The notes under the pieces are model-generated. The model was not told the origin of the DNA and made no database searches. It was given only the letters and a program-made list of their open reading frames with translations. From Naematelia aurantialba (taxonomy: Eukaryota > Basidiomycota > Tremellomycetes > Tremellales > Naemateliaceae), in assembly GCA_021527695.1 (NCBI GenBank), contig JAKFAO010000009.1, positions 1 to 64,000 of the forward strand: a stretch of 64,000 bases of DNA, read 5' to 3'. Below, one piece after another: positions 44,918 through 58,330 of the stretch (positions within the stretch are counted from its first letter, which is position 1; each line of letters starts with the position of its first letter). Both the position numbers and the translations under genes were made by a program.

Positions 44918-47432
44918 TCATCTCCCTACCACGCCATTTACCAGCCCCGCAGCGCCGAGAGCTGCCGTCCTCACGCCGCCCAGGACGGCTCGGCCGCCTG
45001 TCCGTGCAGCCGTTCGACCGAAACTGAGCAGGTCAAACGCCGCTGGGACGGGTGTGAAACGCGCGAGCGACTGCGCGAGCGGTGAGAGAGGCGAGAGAGG
45101 CGAGAGCGGTGGACTGGGGGGGCCGCGAAGGGCATCGATGGTCGGATTGGATAGGGGCGCTGGTAGCGCTTCGTCAAGCGACGATCGAGTAGACATCTCC
45201 ATTGACATTGATACCGACGACAGCACCGATGATCCTCGAGACGATGTGCGAGATGTGCCCGCGCTTGACGGGGAGCGGCGTTTGAGCAGCACAGGCACGA
45301 GCGTGAGCAGCGAAAGGAAGACGAGCTTGGCAATGAGCACCGGGTCGCGCAGGAGCGACGTGAGTGATTCCCCGCCGAGCATCTCTTCGCTGCCATCCAT
45401 CGCGAGGGCCGCGGACGTTGGCGGGACGGCGAGGCGCGCGAGGATGTTCCCGACCGACGCAGTGACGTAGCTCCACGACGCACTGCCCGCCGCGGTTGTG
45501 AGCCAGAATGTTTTCCAGTCCACGCCGACCACTCCGCAGGCTACATTCATACCTGACCACGGCACAAAGCCCATGGCGCGCATGATGAGGAGTCGGCGCC
45601 ACACATCGGCTTTCGCTTGCGGTCCGCCGAGGGGCGGGTCGGACGGGTCGGACGACAATTGAATGGGCGTGACGAGATCGCCCTCCGTCTTGAGCGTCGT
45701 TGGAGACGGAATTGATTCCGGGGCAAGTGCGGCTCGGACGAGCGAGAGGGGTTTGGGGAAGAGCACAGCGATGAGTGGGGCAAGCGGGCGGGAAAGGCAG
45801 TAGGAGCCCAAGGAGCCAGTGGCGGTAATGATGGTCAACAATCCCAACGCGGGCATCGGCTCGAGTAACGATCCAACGAGGATGTTCTGCTAGATCAGCC
45901 CGACTCTGAATATGGTCACGAATTTAGCACGAATTTAGAGCACGGCACGGTTACGTATCTGGAAGAGCTAGAGGGTTTGGGAACCAAGCGAGGATACGCA
46001 CCAGGACAACCGCGCCAGGGACAGACCACGCATGTTTCCAGCACCCTACGAAGGTGAGCACACCGACCGTGTGCCACCACCCCACATCGCTCGAAGCCAT
46101 ATATCCCCTGATCTCCGCGGAGAGGAGCTGCAGATCCGTCGTCGAGCTCGGAATGTGTTTGAGTGTAGTTCTGGACAATACGTTAATTTGTTGCTCTAGA
46201 CTGCTCCGACTACCGGACGTGTGTAACCTTGGCACTACTCACATTGGCATTCCCGAGATCAACCAAATGACGACGATGAGGGTGACAAAGAACAAGCCGA
46301 CGAGCGTGCCCACCGTCCATCCCAGCTCTCGAACCGCCTCGCCTGTTTTGCCGGGCGTATACCGCGCCCAGCCGTCGTACACAGTCTTCCACCACCCATA
46401 TGCCTGACCGTCACGGTTGCGAATTCGACGCAACCGCTTGCGACCGCAACCAGTCCCATTTGAGAGACTCGCGCTGGACAAGGCGGGTGTTGGTAACGAT
46501 GCAGTCTTTCCTGAAGCTAGCAAGGCAGTCTGGAAGTCGCCGAGGTTCGTCCGTTTAGCCTCCCCATCGGGAGGCGGGGTGGGTGGCAGCGAAAAATATT
46601 CACCATCGGGCGCGTCATCGTCGCTTGTCGAGCCAAATAGACCCCAAGAGTATTTTCCCCGCGGTACCCTTTCCTCACTGAGTCGGGTAGCAGCCGAGGT
46701 GGTGGTATCGAGACTCCCATCGTCTTCGCTGGTCTCGACGCCTTTCTCGCTGTCCTCCGACTGCCTCGATCGAAGACTCGACTCGCCCTGCCTCACCAGC
46801 CGAACTAGGCGGGAGATGTACGCCTCGCCGAGATCGTACGCTGCAGCCAGCACCCCGCGAGAACGCGCAGTAGATGCTCCATCGTCTTCGGGACTGGCAG
46901 GCGTCACATAAAGGCCCCATGTCGGCGGTGTCGAAAACTTTGCCGTGTCGGATCGATCGGACTCGTACGTGCGAAGACCGGGGGTAGCTATCGTGGGAGA
47001 GGCTTCTGCCAGGCCTTGTGGCAAGACAAAGCTCGTACTGGTTGACCTGGCCCGACTAGCCGCCTTTTTGCTGCTTGTAACCTCCTCCTGCTCGACTTCG
47101 GAACGCGCATCATCTGGGCCAAGTGTCGTGTAGATGGACGGTGTTGATATTCGACGCTTCAGGACGTTTGAGAGGGGGCTGACGTTTGGGCTAGGGAGTA
47201 GGGACTGCTGCTGAGGTGCGGTCGACGGATACTGGGACAAGGAGCGTTGGGTCGTGATCGGGGAGTTGATAGAGATTGTAGGCCGGGTGTAGGAAACCGA
47301 CTTGCTCGACTTGCGGGCTGCCTTGGATGGCGATGGTGGAGTGACCTGCACGTACGTGGAAGGCCCGGCTGTGGCTGTTGCTGCAGTGGCCACGTCCGCC
47401 TCAGTTTCGTCCAGGGATGTCTCGCGTGACAT
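44918..47432 (-). CDS. VTT/DedA-domain membrane protein (TVP38/TMEM64-like)
   Basis: Three exons: 46239-47432 (397 codons), about 46020-46190, and an exon running to 44918. The N-terminal 330 residues are hydrophilic, Ser/Thr/Pro-rich and probably disordered, ending in GWTVGTLVGLFFVTLIVVIW, the first membrane segment. The conserved core is GVLTFVGCWKHAWSVPGAVV (the F/G-P-G-x2 element), LVGSLLEPMPALGLLTIITA, GSLGSYCLSRPLAPLI, and WRRLLIMRAMGFVPWSGMNV with ACGVVGVDWKTFWLTTAAGS, the R-x6-P pair of VTT proteins. Such proteins act in ER/Golgi membrane traffic and lipid scrambling. The C-terminal 110 residues are again Ser/Pro-rich. Confidence 0.83.
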
Positions 47433-49127
47433 GACCGTCGGCAGTCCGTTGGGACCGGGCGAATATGCGCGCGAGAAGGTCGAGGTTCGCGATCTCAGGC
47501 GGGGAGGCCGAGGGAGCGTCGAGGAGGATGCGAGGGGAGCGTTCGAGCTGTGGGTGCACCGACCGAGTTGATTGCAAATGGATACGAGCCGTGTGGTGAG
47601 GGCACGCCGGGGGTGTTGACGGGAGTGGAGGGGATGGATGCCGAGTCAAAAGCAGATTGGCCATCGGGGGATAGAGCGGGGGAGAACAGCAAGGGGATGC
47701 AGCGTAAGCGTGGTGGACAAAGGAAGAGCAAGTCATAGAAAAAAAGTCAGCGCTGCCGAAAGAATCCAAGAGAGGCGGGAGAGGAAGTCGTAGGGGGAAG
47801 CAGAAGAACCTCGTACGGGATGGAGCATCACTCGACTCACGCTTGCTCATCCTCCTCGGTGTTCAAAGTGGAGAATCGAGATGGAAGTTGGGGTTGAACG
47901 TTGGAAGGACGCTCGTATGACCGGCGCCCGACGTCCATTTTTCGCTCGTGCTTATGCTCAGGCTCTTGATGTGCTCCTTGCTCCTAGGCGTGCTGCGTCT
48001 GTTGATCCGTGACTCGAGAGAGAGAGAGAGAGGCCGAGCAGCGCCCCCGTTGACTGGTGACACCGATGCCCGGGATCGCCGCGATATGGCCCGAGGAAGA
48101 GACGACTACGCTTCGCCCTGTCACCCGGGAGTCGCTGCCCGGACCACGAGTGTCAAGGGGGGGGGGGGGGGTAGGTGCCAGCACAGGAGCTGTGAGCAGG
48201 ACAGGGTCAATGTCAATGCAAGGATGCAATGCAAACGGATTTGTAAAAAAAAGAAACCCAAAGAGAGGGCGACGTCGACAAAGCAGCAAAAGGCAGCCGG
48301 CGGCCGAAAGCGGAGAAGAGGGATTTGGGTGGCGATTAGGGTTTTCATAGTGCGAGACTCAGACAACGTCTGTCTGGTTCGTTTCTATTCCGACGAAGGC
48401 ATTCGGAAAGAGAGGGGGGGGGAGAAGGGCGACGCGAGAAGGGCGACGCGAGAAGGGGGGATGAGGGGAAGACGGAGACAGCATGGCAGCTGGAAGCACA
48501 AGGTAGCATGAGCATGAGCATACACGTCGACGGAACCCTTTGACCCTCGCCTTAGACTCGAACTACATAGAGCATCATTCGCTGGTCACGTATCGTCATC
48601 CACGAGTCGTATATGTGGGTGATCGTTGAAGTCTTTCTACTCCACACCATCTCTTCTGTGATCCAATTTTGAGTGGAAAGATGTCCAAGAGCGCATGCAT
48701 GTCAGCTGGCTGCACACGACCATAACACGACTCTCACGCGACCAAAGACCCATGAATGGCCCTCGAGACAGACGCGAGACTGGCCAACGACAACGGGCAT
48801 TGCCCGTTCAAGCCTTCGCGCTGACCCTATCCGCACTCGAGTGACCTCGACCTGTCAGGCAAACATCGTCAAGGACGCATCGTGTATGCATGTTGATACA
48901 ACCCATCCAGACTTCAAGCTGTCGATGCCTGCCTCGCGGCCAAATGCACATTAAAGCACTCCATCCAGTCCAGCCCCGATACCAGGGTGTAAGGACACTG
49001 TCAAAGTCCCACTCGCCCTACTCGCCCGCACTACGAATCAAATCGGATACGCCCCCGATCCTTCGACATGGCCGCCCCGACCCTCTGGAACGCCAAAGCG
49101 GTGTCACTGCAGTAACACGAACGTCTG
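47433..49127. other. intergenic region with low-complexity tracts
   Basis: 1.7 kb between two minus-strand genes, containing the promoter of the VTT gene. It has a GA run near 48015-48031, a 15-base poly-G run at 48157-48171, and GGGCGACGCGAGAA repeated in tandem at about 48427-48456. Long frames here are compositionally biased and lack motifs. Confidence 0.45.
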
Positions 49128-52100
49128 CTACCGCTTCAACTTGCCAAACAGCCCTTTCTTCTCCTTACCATCCTTGCCTTCCTTTTTCCCTAATTTACCA
49201 TCCTTGAGACTCATCTCTGACATCTTCCCGCTGATGCCCGAGTTGAACGAGAGCGTCTGCTGCGGCTCGGGGCGCTTCGCCGATTGTTGTTGCTGAGATA
49301 CCTGGGGAGGTGCAAGCTGTGGTGGGCCGACCGGCGGCACCCAGAATCGCTTGTCCAGAATCCTAAAAAGGTCAGTACGTTTCAGACGAGCCCAGTCGTG
49401 GGAGGAGAGTGGCCCGGTAGAGTCAACCTACTGCTGGTATGACGGTGATCGGCCAGGCGTTCTCGCTGGACGAGGAGGCGTTTGTGGATGACCTGGCAGT
49501 CCAGTCGGAGGATTACCTCCGATTCCACCTCGTCCAAGCGCCTTGAGATCTTTCACAAAGCCCTCGGGAGTGATAACATGCGTGGAGCCTAGGCTTGTCA
49601 GCCTCCATTGAATCGAATCGCCACGCGAGGTGACGTCCTATGGAACTCCACGTTGACTGTCGTGTCACTCACCAACAAGGATCTCCTTGCCCAATGCTCG
49701 ACCGACCGTGTATGCCAGCCGCATCTCCGAGTAGGTGATACCCCCCGCGATGAAGAGAATCATGCGTGGTTTGCCCTCGGTATTGGCAACGCGCGCGGAC
49801 GGCGCCTTGTGCCATGTCGGCCGAGCGCTTCGGAGGGAGGAGGATGGACCCGGTGGCGGTGCCGCTGCGCCTGGACGAAGGGAGTTACTGAGCTCTGCAG
49901 GAGCATCTCTCAAGAAGGGGAAGGTGTTCTGGTCGAGCCGGTTATGGTGGTGTTCCTACGCCGTCACTTCTGGAACTCGCAAGTCCAGTGCACACTCACC
50001 TCGAGTATCATCTGTGCCACAGGCTTGTACCGTGAAAGCTCATACTCGCCCTCAGCTTGATGGTATTTCTGCTTGATTCGTCCCTTATTGGACCGATTTT
50101 TGGAATCCTATCCTTCTCAGCTTCTACAGCCTAACGACAAGAGGGCAAGACTCAAGAAACACAACATACCTTGATCACCTGCACTCCAAGATGTACTAGA
50201 TTATTCACCGCATCTTGCTCTGTCAGAGAAAGGCGCGCATGCTGGTACAGCCGGCGTCGATCCTCGTCTGCAACGCCCTCGCGGAACATGATATACAGAG
50301 CGATGATTCGCACTTTGTCGGTATTGGTCATATTGCGATCGTCGAGAAGAGGTACCATCTCCTCGACGATGTTTTTAGGTGTTTTCCCTTCTGGCGTGTA
50401 TCCTGTGGCACAGCACTATGTTTTGTCAACATGGAGAGTCTCGCGTCGGATCTGGCATGGTTGACGCGCACCTGCTCGACATTGGCCGCTAGACTCAGTT
50501 TCTTCCGCTCAAAGAGGCCCATGCACTCTTGCGCCATATCCAAGTGAAGGGAGAATTGCTCTCGTTGTGTCTGAAATTGCGGTAGACTCGCCAACATATC
50601 CTTCAAATCATTAACGTTGACTTGTCCACCCCTATGCAGGTCAGCCACCACATCCTCAAGGTGCAGGACGAACATACCCTCGGAAACCGGCGTGCTCCTG
50701 CGCAAATTTCCCAAAATTGGTCATGAGCGTATCGATGGCGTCCTTCATGTGCAGGTGTCGGACAGAGGTCCACACCTGATCGTGTTCGGTCAATTCCGCT
50801 ACTTTCTCCTCTTTGCCTCCGACCGTGTTCTCGTAAGTGTACCTGCAGTCATGATCAATATTCCTGAGAAGCGACCGGCACAGCGAACGAGATTAGCTTT
50901 GCGCGTTTTGACTCACTTGTACTTGACTCCATCATCCACCTTGAGCAGGTCGTTCACCATCGCTTGATACCAAAACTCGTGTAAGAAAGGTGCTGCTGGA
51001 TCCATCGAACGATCGACGATGAACAAAACCGCCCTTGGTCGTGATGAGGGAGCCTTCAATAGTCAGCTCTGATGGCAGCTCTTGGTACACTGCAAGAACT
51101 CACGGGGAAGTCTGGATTAGTAGCCATATACTGATCAAGGTCCGCTTGGACCTGCATCGCCAGTCTCCTGCTCAAATGCATAGGCTGCGACTCCCCACCC
51201 CTAGAAGGACTGTTTGTGCCTGCAGTCGAGCGCCATCGTAATGATTGTGGTTGCGCTTGCGAGGGTGCTGCAAGGGATGCTGAGCCATTCTGTGAGGAGC
51301 TCTGTCCGGCGAGCGCGCCGAGCGGTCCGTGATGGCTGGGCTGGTAGTATCGTATGTAGGGGTTTTCGTTAACCGTGGCCAATACATTTAGTATCTTGGC
51401 ACGTCAGCATGTCACTCGTTGGGCTGAGCCGATTGTGTGGCAGAAGCTCACATGACGGCTTGACGCCAGGATATCGTCCTCAAAAGCCTCCATTGCCATC
51501 TCTGCTGACGCCGCTCCGCCTAGAGCGCCGAACATGGAGAAGAAGGCGGAAGGGGTGCGCATGTTGAACACTCGTTCCTCGAGTGCTATAGGAAGTTAGC
51601 TTCTTGAGCCTCTAATACAAAGATCTCGGAGCAGCTTACCCCAGAAGTTGCAATACAGCTCGGTGAACGCCGCGAGCACGTCCTGCGGGAGACTCTGGGT
51701 GAGTTTGCCGGCTAGTTGGTCGTCGATTCCTGTGGCGCCGTCAGACTGAAGAATTTCACAGAGAGGAAGGGATGCTTCGTAGTGAGGCAGTGGATTAAGC
51801 ACCCACCGTCAATAAAATACAGATGGGCAGTCTTGTACGTTCTGCGACCAGCAAAGTCTGCGATGATGCGGTCGACGTTTTGAGAAGTGGGGGTGAGGAG
51901 GTAGATGGCGTCTACCGACATGGGATGCCGCTGCGAGTGGAGCGGCTCGATTGCTGCGTGATATAAGCACGCATTCTACGGATGTGCGCATGCTTGACCG
52001 CTATGGCAGCAGGAACTGGCTGCAGATGGCAGACGGTGATGCTGTGTGGGGTAAGCGAACACCTAGGACACACAAGTAACGTTCATCTGGAGAATGTCGG

Positions 52101-52309
52101 GCTCCTTGTAGACTGTCTGCAAGAGTGCGTGCGAGTGGTCGTCTGTGATGAGGATCTTCCATACTCCAGGCGGGATCGACTGAATGGCCGAGTTGAATCC
52201 TGAGGTTGCAGATGTGATCAGCAGCGGTCGGACCAGATGTGTCAGACGACCACTTTGGTTTGGCCATGCATGCCGACTCACGGGCTCTTAGGAGAGTTTT
52301 CAGCGACAT
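49128..52309 (-). CDS. SEC1: Sec1-family (SM) protein of exocytosis
   Basis: Binds syntaxin/SNARE complexes and is needed for vesicle fusion at the plasma membrane. Marks across the exons: start MSLKTLLRAR joined to FNSAIQSIPPGVWKILITDD, HALLQTVYKEPDILQMNV, MSVDAIYLLTPTSQNVDRII and ADFAGRRTYKTAHLYFIDG (the classic domain 1 of Sec1), VATVNENPYIRYYQPS, LSRRLAMQVQADLDQYMATN, VFVLHLEDVVADL..., EGVADEDRRRLYQHARLSLT, PRMILFIAGGITYSEMRLAY and GRALGKEILVGE. The tail is Lys-rich (EKKGLFGKLKR). A 60-residue Ser/Gln-rich insert around 51,200-51,340 is a local expansion. About a dozen introns, borders not all fixed. Confidence 0.9.
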
Positions 52310-52512
52310 GTCGGTATGCTAGCCTCTTGACTTGGCCCCCTCTCAGCCCTGTCGAGTGCTGCACTAGCTGCCTTGCCGGACAAGCGTCGAGATGTCAAAG
52401 AGAGAGAGAGGAGGTACAATGGAAAGATCAACGGAACAATTGGCAGTTGCCCTGTTTCCTGGGCCGAGGTTACCATTTGACCGTTTGGCAAAGTTCTCCA
52501 ACAGCGTACAAG

Positions 52513-55500
52513 ATGGACCAGCAAGTCTTGCAGTGCTTGCAGGGGACGCTGTCGTCAGACGAGAGCATGCGCCGACAAGCTGAAGACCAGCTGCGAGGGC
52601 TGTTTGGCGCTCCTGGTGCGTGCGGGCACGGCAAACGAATACGTGAACTGATGGAGCAGACGGCGGACTGAGTCTTGCGCGCATCTTGCTCTCCCCCGAT
52701 GTCCCATTGTCTCAAAGACAGATAGGTCTCCCTTGTCGACGTTGTACTCGCAAGCGCTGGATGCTGACCTCGTGTGCACTCTGCTGGGATCCTACTGTCA
52801 AAGTACATCCCTCAGCACTGGACGCGTCTCGAGAGCTCCTTCGAGGAGCCCATCACCCCTTTGGAGGTGAGCCTCTCCTGTGTGCTAGAGTGATCATGTT
52901 CTCGCTATACCATCCGGCTATGTACTTTGTGGGTTTTGGCTGATCCAGCTGATACACCACAGATCAAGGCGCAGATCCGGCCACTGGTGTTGCGTGGCCT
53001 GTCTGACCCACAGAGCAAGATCCGCTCGGCATGCGCGTTCGCTCTCTCCCTCATTGCACGGTACGACTGGCCAGAAGAGTACCCTGACCTGCTCGAGCAA
53101 CTCGTCGCACTGCTCGCGCATGGCTCGCCAGACTCGGTGCATGGCGCCATGCGTGTCATCGCAGAGTTTGTCAAGAACGACCTATCCGAGGACCAGCTGC
53201 TGCCAGTCGTGCGCGACCTCCTCCCAGCGCTCCTGGGTATCCTCGGTAATCCCCAAGTACGTCAAGTCAACAAACGGTATCCTTCCGCTTCAGCGTCCTC
53301 TCCAAACTACCCGAAAACCACTCGCACCGGCATATGGGGCTGACAGACCTACAATAGATTCACTCGGCAGCGACACGGGCATCGACCGTCAACGTGTTCA
53401 GGCAGGTGGTCAAGATGCTCGAGATTGTCAAGGAAGAACACCCGCAAGCAGTACGACAGGCACTGGAGCAGATCGGCGCCGTGTGGTTCTCGGCACTTCA
53501 GGAGCTGTTGACGGCTGATCCGGTGTTGGAATTGGCACAAAGCTGGGACTCCATCGGCATTCGGGTAGAGATCTTCCGGGTACGTCCAGTTGCTGGGCTG
53601 TACTATCACTTGTCTCACCGTTTGCCGCTCACTGATGATCTCCCCCGCAGACCCTTACTTTCTTCCAAAACTCCTTTCCCAAACTCCTGGTCTCCTCGCT
53701 GCCTACCTATCTGCGCCTATCGGTTCAAAATCTCGTCGCTCTACTCCCTTCTTTCCGAGCTTACTACCTATCAAGCGATCCGTCCGCACCGGAACCGCCA
53801 AGTGCCCCGTCGGAGGCCGGCTTTGTCACTGCAAAGACGGACCTTGACGATTTGGCCTGCACAATCTTTGACTTTCTCACTCCAGTAGTCCGCACTTCCA
53901 AGCTGGCCGAGATCTTGGTCAAGTCGGACAAGGCAGGAGATGAGATGCAGAGCTTACTCGAGGTGGTTCTGGATTGGACTCAGGTCACACGCTCGAACGT
54001 AAGTCGACCACCACGACGCTGAGTACTGATACTTGAAGGAGGAGGAGTGGCTTGAAGACGCCAATGCGTTCATTCAGGATGAAGATGAGGAGACGGATCA
54101 ATACGGCTTGCGGACAGAAGGCCACGATCTTGTGGGAGTGAGTCGGGTCCAATCACTTGTGCGAAGGAGACTGACGAGCGCTTAGTCATTGATCGACAAG
54201 TACTCGAGACCAGTAGCGGAAGTGTTGCACGCCTTGACTCTACAGCGAGTGCAGGAATCCGCACAAGCGAGACAAGCTGGTCAAGCGGACTGGTAGGTCG
54301 AGGAACTTGTATCCGTTAAGCGGGATAACAGGTGGAAACCCCTTGAAGCTGTACTGGCTGTTCTAGGAGGTATCTCGGATGACATTCGGAATCTGTTAGA
54401 AGATGACGACGCACAACAACGGTCCAGGTGTTTCGACTTGCAGTACCTCTTTGATCAAGTGGTCCCGGGTCTGCTTGACCAACCTGGTGGGCATCCTGTC
54501 ACACGGTTACCGAAGTGTTAGCGTCGCTCATCAAACGGTAGACACGCCATTCTTACAGGGCCGGGCGTTCGTCTTTGCCTCACAGTATGCTTCGCTCCTC
54601 CCTCAGCCTCTCGCGATTCAGTATTTGGCAGCGGCGGTCTCTGCTCTAGAGTCGTCAGGGATCTCAGTGCCAGTCAAGATCTCCGCTGTCAAGACTGTTA
54701 AAAAGTACGTTGCTGCACGAGTGTTCCGCTAGCTGCTTCGGCTTGAGCGCTGATGAGCGAAGCTTCTGTCGTTTTGTCGAGTCATCGGTGCTCAAGCCGC
54801 AGTCCGGCAAGATACTGTCGCTCCTCGTTCCGCTCTTACCCCAGACCTCTTCAGAAACGCTCTATCTCTTACTCGAGACGATCCGAGCTGTCCTCAGCCT
54901 AGACAAGGAGCTCCTCACTCCCGACACGATTCCTGCGCTATCTGGGCGGATTTACGAAACCTGGCTTGCTCACTCTACCGGTGATCCAACTCAGCCCTCT
55001 TGCGCTTTCAAAACTGATCCGTTCAGATCCCGTGTGCACAGCCATAATCGAAGAGATGTTTGAGTCGCTCACGTCGCTCCCCGAGGCCGTGATCCACTCA
55101 CTAGTCAACCACGTCTCTCCACGGATAGCGTCGGCCATCTCGATTCCAAGCACGGACGAAACGGTCCACCTGCCTAGTGAGGCCATCCAACTTGCAAACT
55201 CGCTTCTTCGTAGTCGTGGTGGGCCGCTCGAATCGGCGCTCGTGGACAATGTGACCACGGCTGTGCTCGATATCTTGGTTGGTACGGATGACATGGATAT
55301 CGTACAACATGGGATGATACACCTCACGCTGGTGGTGCGGAAGGATTGCGACAAGCTCATCCAATGGTAATTATCTTACATTTGCGTTGCGCCCAGCTTT
55401 GATATGCTTACAACGTACGGCAGGCATGATGCCAATGGGAACAATGGCGTCGCTGCCATTTTCCAACTCCTTGCTCGCTTCCTCGCCCCAGGGTTCTCCG

Positions 55501-56846
55501 AGTCGGGCGGGATCTTTGTGGGAGAGCTCATCATGCATCTCTTCCGCAAGGCGGGGTCGACAATGGGGCCCGTCTTACCTGATCTTCTCAGGGAAGTGGT
55601 GCAACGGCTTGCCACAGCAGAGATGCCGAGTTTCATACAGGTGCGTGCATGGTCCTGAGTGTATGCGTGCACATTCACTGATTAGGTGCAGAGCCTGGTC
55701 CTTCCCTTTGCCTATCTGTTTGGCACTGAGTACACTGTATCCACCGTGGACTTGCTGTGCAGTTTCCAGGTCTCTGTTCCAGGAAACGGAGAGAAAAGCG
55801 GCCTTGAAGTCGTACTGTCAGCATGGGGAGAGACGAGCGATACGATCACGGGTTCATGGAATATCCGCGTCTCGTAAGCCAGGGAATATTTCTCGTTGCA
55901 CAATGCTGATACGAGTCTCTCAACAGGGATTTGGGACTTGCAAAGTTGTTCACTCTTGCGGACGAACGGCTGAACAGGGTGATCGTGAGGGGCGACCTCA
56001 TTATCTCAGAAACGAATCGCAACAGTACGTTGGGCCTTGGAGTCTGTGCTGAGCGGTCTTAGCAATCATGACTCGCTCGAGGACTAAGGTGACGCCAAAC
56101 CGATATACCCAAACCCCGTTTGCGCTCAAAGCGCTCAAACTCCTGTTGAAGGATGTGCAGATTGTGGGGTCTAAAGGCGGGAAAGGCAATGCGCAGAACG
56201 TTGAGCTGGATGAGGATGATGGTGTGAGTAAAGCCACTCGACAATCCTGTTGCACGTGACGAAGTGGTACGTGAGGAAGTACGTTGCTGACATGGGGTCG
56301 TTCTGTTTGCTGGATTTAGGATGACGAGTGGGACGATGATGATCCGCTGGGTGATACGGCTGAAGTCGGCGAGTTTGACTATCTGTCTTGTGAGTGCGAT
56401 CGGTAGTAGAAACAATGTGATCCTATGTGTCGTCGGTGGTCTGATGGGTCTCGCAGCTTGGTTAGATGGAGGCGGCGCAGAGAGCGACGCGCAAGACGAC
56501 GACGAGGATTTGAAATCGGATCCAATAGCACAGATTGATCTTGGGGTGAGTTGCTCCATCCCTCCAAAGTTGTCATTCTCTTCCACCGAGACAGATGAAG
56601 GAGTCTCAGAAATATGAGATGGAGGCTGCGAGCTTCGTGGCCGTGGGAGTAGCTAAGCTCTCCAGAGTTGGGAGAGGCGACGACGAGGAAATGTCCACGA
56701 GCCCTTGCTGATGTGTGGGTGAATAGCAACATCTGAACGATACGTTAAGAGCTTGCTATGTCAACAACGTGAATGGGATGCACGGGATGGTCGAGGGGTT
56801 GACAGACTTGGAGAAGGGGATCTTGCGAGGTGTTTTGACTGTGTGA
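52513..56846 (+). CDS. KAP114: importin beta-family nuclear import receptor, Kap114/importin-9-like
   Basis: Starts MDQQVLQCLQGTLSSDESMR with the first HEAT repeat (RRQAEDQLRGLFGAP), then importin-beta N-terminal domain text such as LSQRQIGLVTLKQYV, RGLSDPQSKIRSACAFALSL, IARYDWPEEYPDLLEQLVAL and HGAMRVIAEFVKNDLSEDQL. HEAT-rich segments continue: VNVFRQVVKMLEIVKEEHPQ, SLLEVVLDWTQVTRSN, acidic loop FIQDEDEETDQYGLRTEGHD, WWKPLEAVLAVLGGISDDIR, an acidic stretch after 56,330 (DEWDDDDPLGDTAEVGEFDYLS) and end EKGILRGVLTV. The acidic insert is characteristic of importin-9/Kap114, which carry histones and TBP. About 18 introns, not all fixed. Confidence 0.88.
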
Positions 56847-57631
56847 CCGGGCGGGCCGCGGGGGGGAGGGGGTTTAGGGGGAGATAGTGACAGGGAGAAA
56901 AAGAGACGGGAGGTGTCGACATCGTCGAGTCGAATCTATTGCCTGGCCGATGTCGGATCGGGTAGGGTAGGGAATAGCATTGGACTCTGTCATATTCATA
57001 ATAATCTTACTCATTTCCGTGCATAGCATAACGCTCTACGGACGTGATGTGGCGGTAGTCTCTGTGCTCCGATGAGGGTCTGACAGTCCGATGATGGGCT
57101 GGGTCTAACTGAAAGCCTTGAGCACGTTGCGCATCAGCTTTGGCGATATCTTTGACGCTGAGCAGTAGCTTTGACGCTGCCGGTAGCATCGAAGCTATCA
57201 AAGGCGCCGCGGCGGCAGCATACAAGACATGCATGACACTCGACGAGGCGCAATACGTCTAAATCCTAGATGAATTGCTAGGACACGGGCCATGCCGATT
57301 CAGCCATGAGGCTCGGTATGTATCCGCAGTCGCTCGTGCGGACCTATACAAGCTACGAAAGCATGCAGTCTTTAGCAACTCCCCGGCACTGTCGCGTGAC
57401 CAGCCTGCCAAGACGGGTCGACCGCCGATTTCCTAAGCCGCAGACGACACATTGCGCCTCTCGATTTCGTTGTGGGTCTTCGTTGCGGGATTTCGTTGTG
57501 GATCAATCCGAGAGCGATAACAACCCACAGTATCCGCCGAGTGCCGGGCCGGAGCCACTCACTGACGCAGCACCTGTGGCCCGTGAACCCGCGCAATCTT
57601 CAGCGGGGTCGAGGCCCAGAGCCACTGAGCA
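56847..57631. other. convergent intergenic spacer
   Basis: 785 bp between the Kap114 and Sen15 stops. A 75-codon minus frame (57007-57234) starts with a hydrophobic Ala-rich stretch (LYAAAAAPLIASMLPAASKL) but has no support beyond that. Confidence 0.4.
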
Positions 57632-58330
57632 CTACTCGTCTGGAATATCGCTCGGCTTCTTGATCCCCTTTGTCAACCTGTAATACACGACCGTCGAGTC
57701 GCTGGCGACGATGGCTGTGTAGACCATCTCGCGGTCCAGGTCCAAGTTTCCTTCCGGATTCACGCCGCCCGAATTTCTCTGCATCCCCCGTTCCGCCTCG
57801 GTGGGTGCAGCGCTAGTCTCCTCTTGAAATCCATCGCTGGCAGCTTGTGTGGGCACACCATCCACATCCTCAGACGCCTCACCCTCTTCTGCCAGTTCCG
57901 CTCGTCCCAGACGACGCCGGATGCTCTCGACATTGTCGACTAAGGGGGGCCGAGGCTCGGGTACATCAGTCACTCTGAGCGACGCGAGGGAGCTGAATAT
58001 CGCTTTGAGGGATGAGGGTCGCAAAGCTGTAGTGCGTAGCGGAAGCGGCAGGATGACGCGGAGTGGATCCTACGGTATCTATAAGCCGACATTCCCTCAC
58101 CATCAAGCTAAATCTTTCAAAACGCAAGGACAAGGACGCACAGACCGACGCTTATGGCCTATTATGGCTAGCCAGTCCGTGTTTGGTAATTGCAGTATAC
58201 GCAGATCATGCCATTCGACAGCTGAGCATGGATCAGCATCCTCTCTCTGCGGTTTTCCGTCCAGTACGACATGGAAAGGAAGATCCGGACAGGTCGACAA
58301 ATACCAAACACGTACACAGAGCGAGATCAT
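57632..58330 (-). CDS. SEN15: tRNA-splicing endonuclease subunit Sen15
   Basis: Structural subunit of the heterotetrameric endonuclease that removes introns from pre-tRNA. Two exons: one from about 58330 with AVEWHDLRILQLPNTDWLAI and IGHKRRS, and one from 58071 down with DPLRVILPLPLRTTALRPSS and LKAIFSSLASLRVTDV. A long acidic insert follows, then the diagnostic end MVYTAIVASDSTVVYYRLTK and GIKKPSDIPDE. The intron has a GTGCGT donor and a TAG acceptor in phase 0. The start codon is uncertain: the first ATG in frame is at 58330, but a downstream or further upstream exon start is possible. Confidence 0.8.

Noticed and set aside
47401..47850. 149-codon minus frame upstream of the VTT gene
   Set aside because: Pro/Ser-biased, overlaps the VTT start in another frame and has no splice route into it; read as 5' untranslated sequence.
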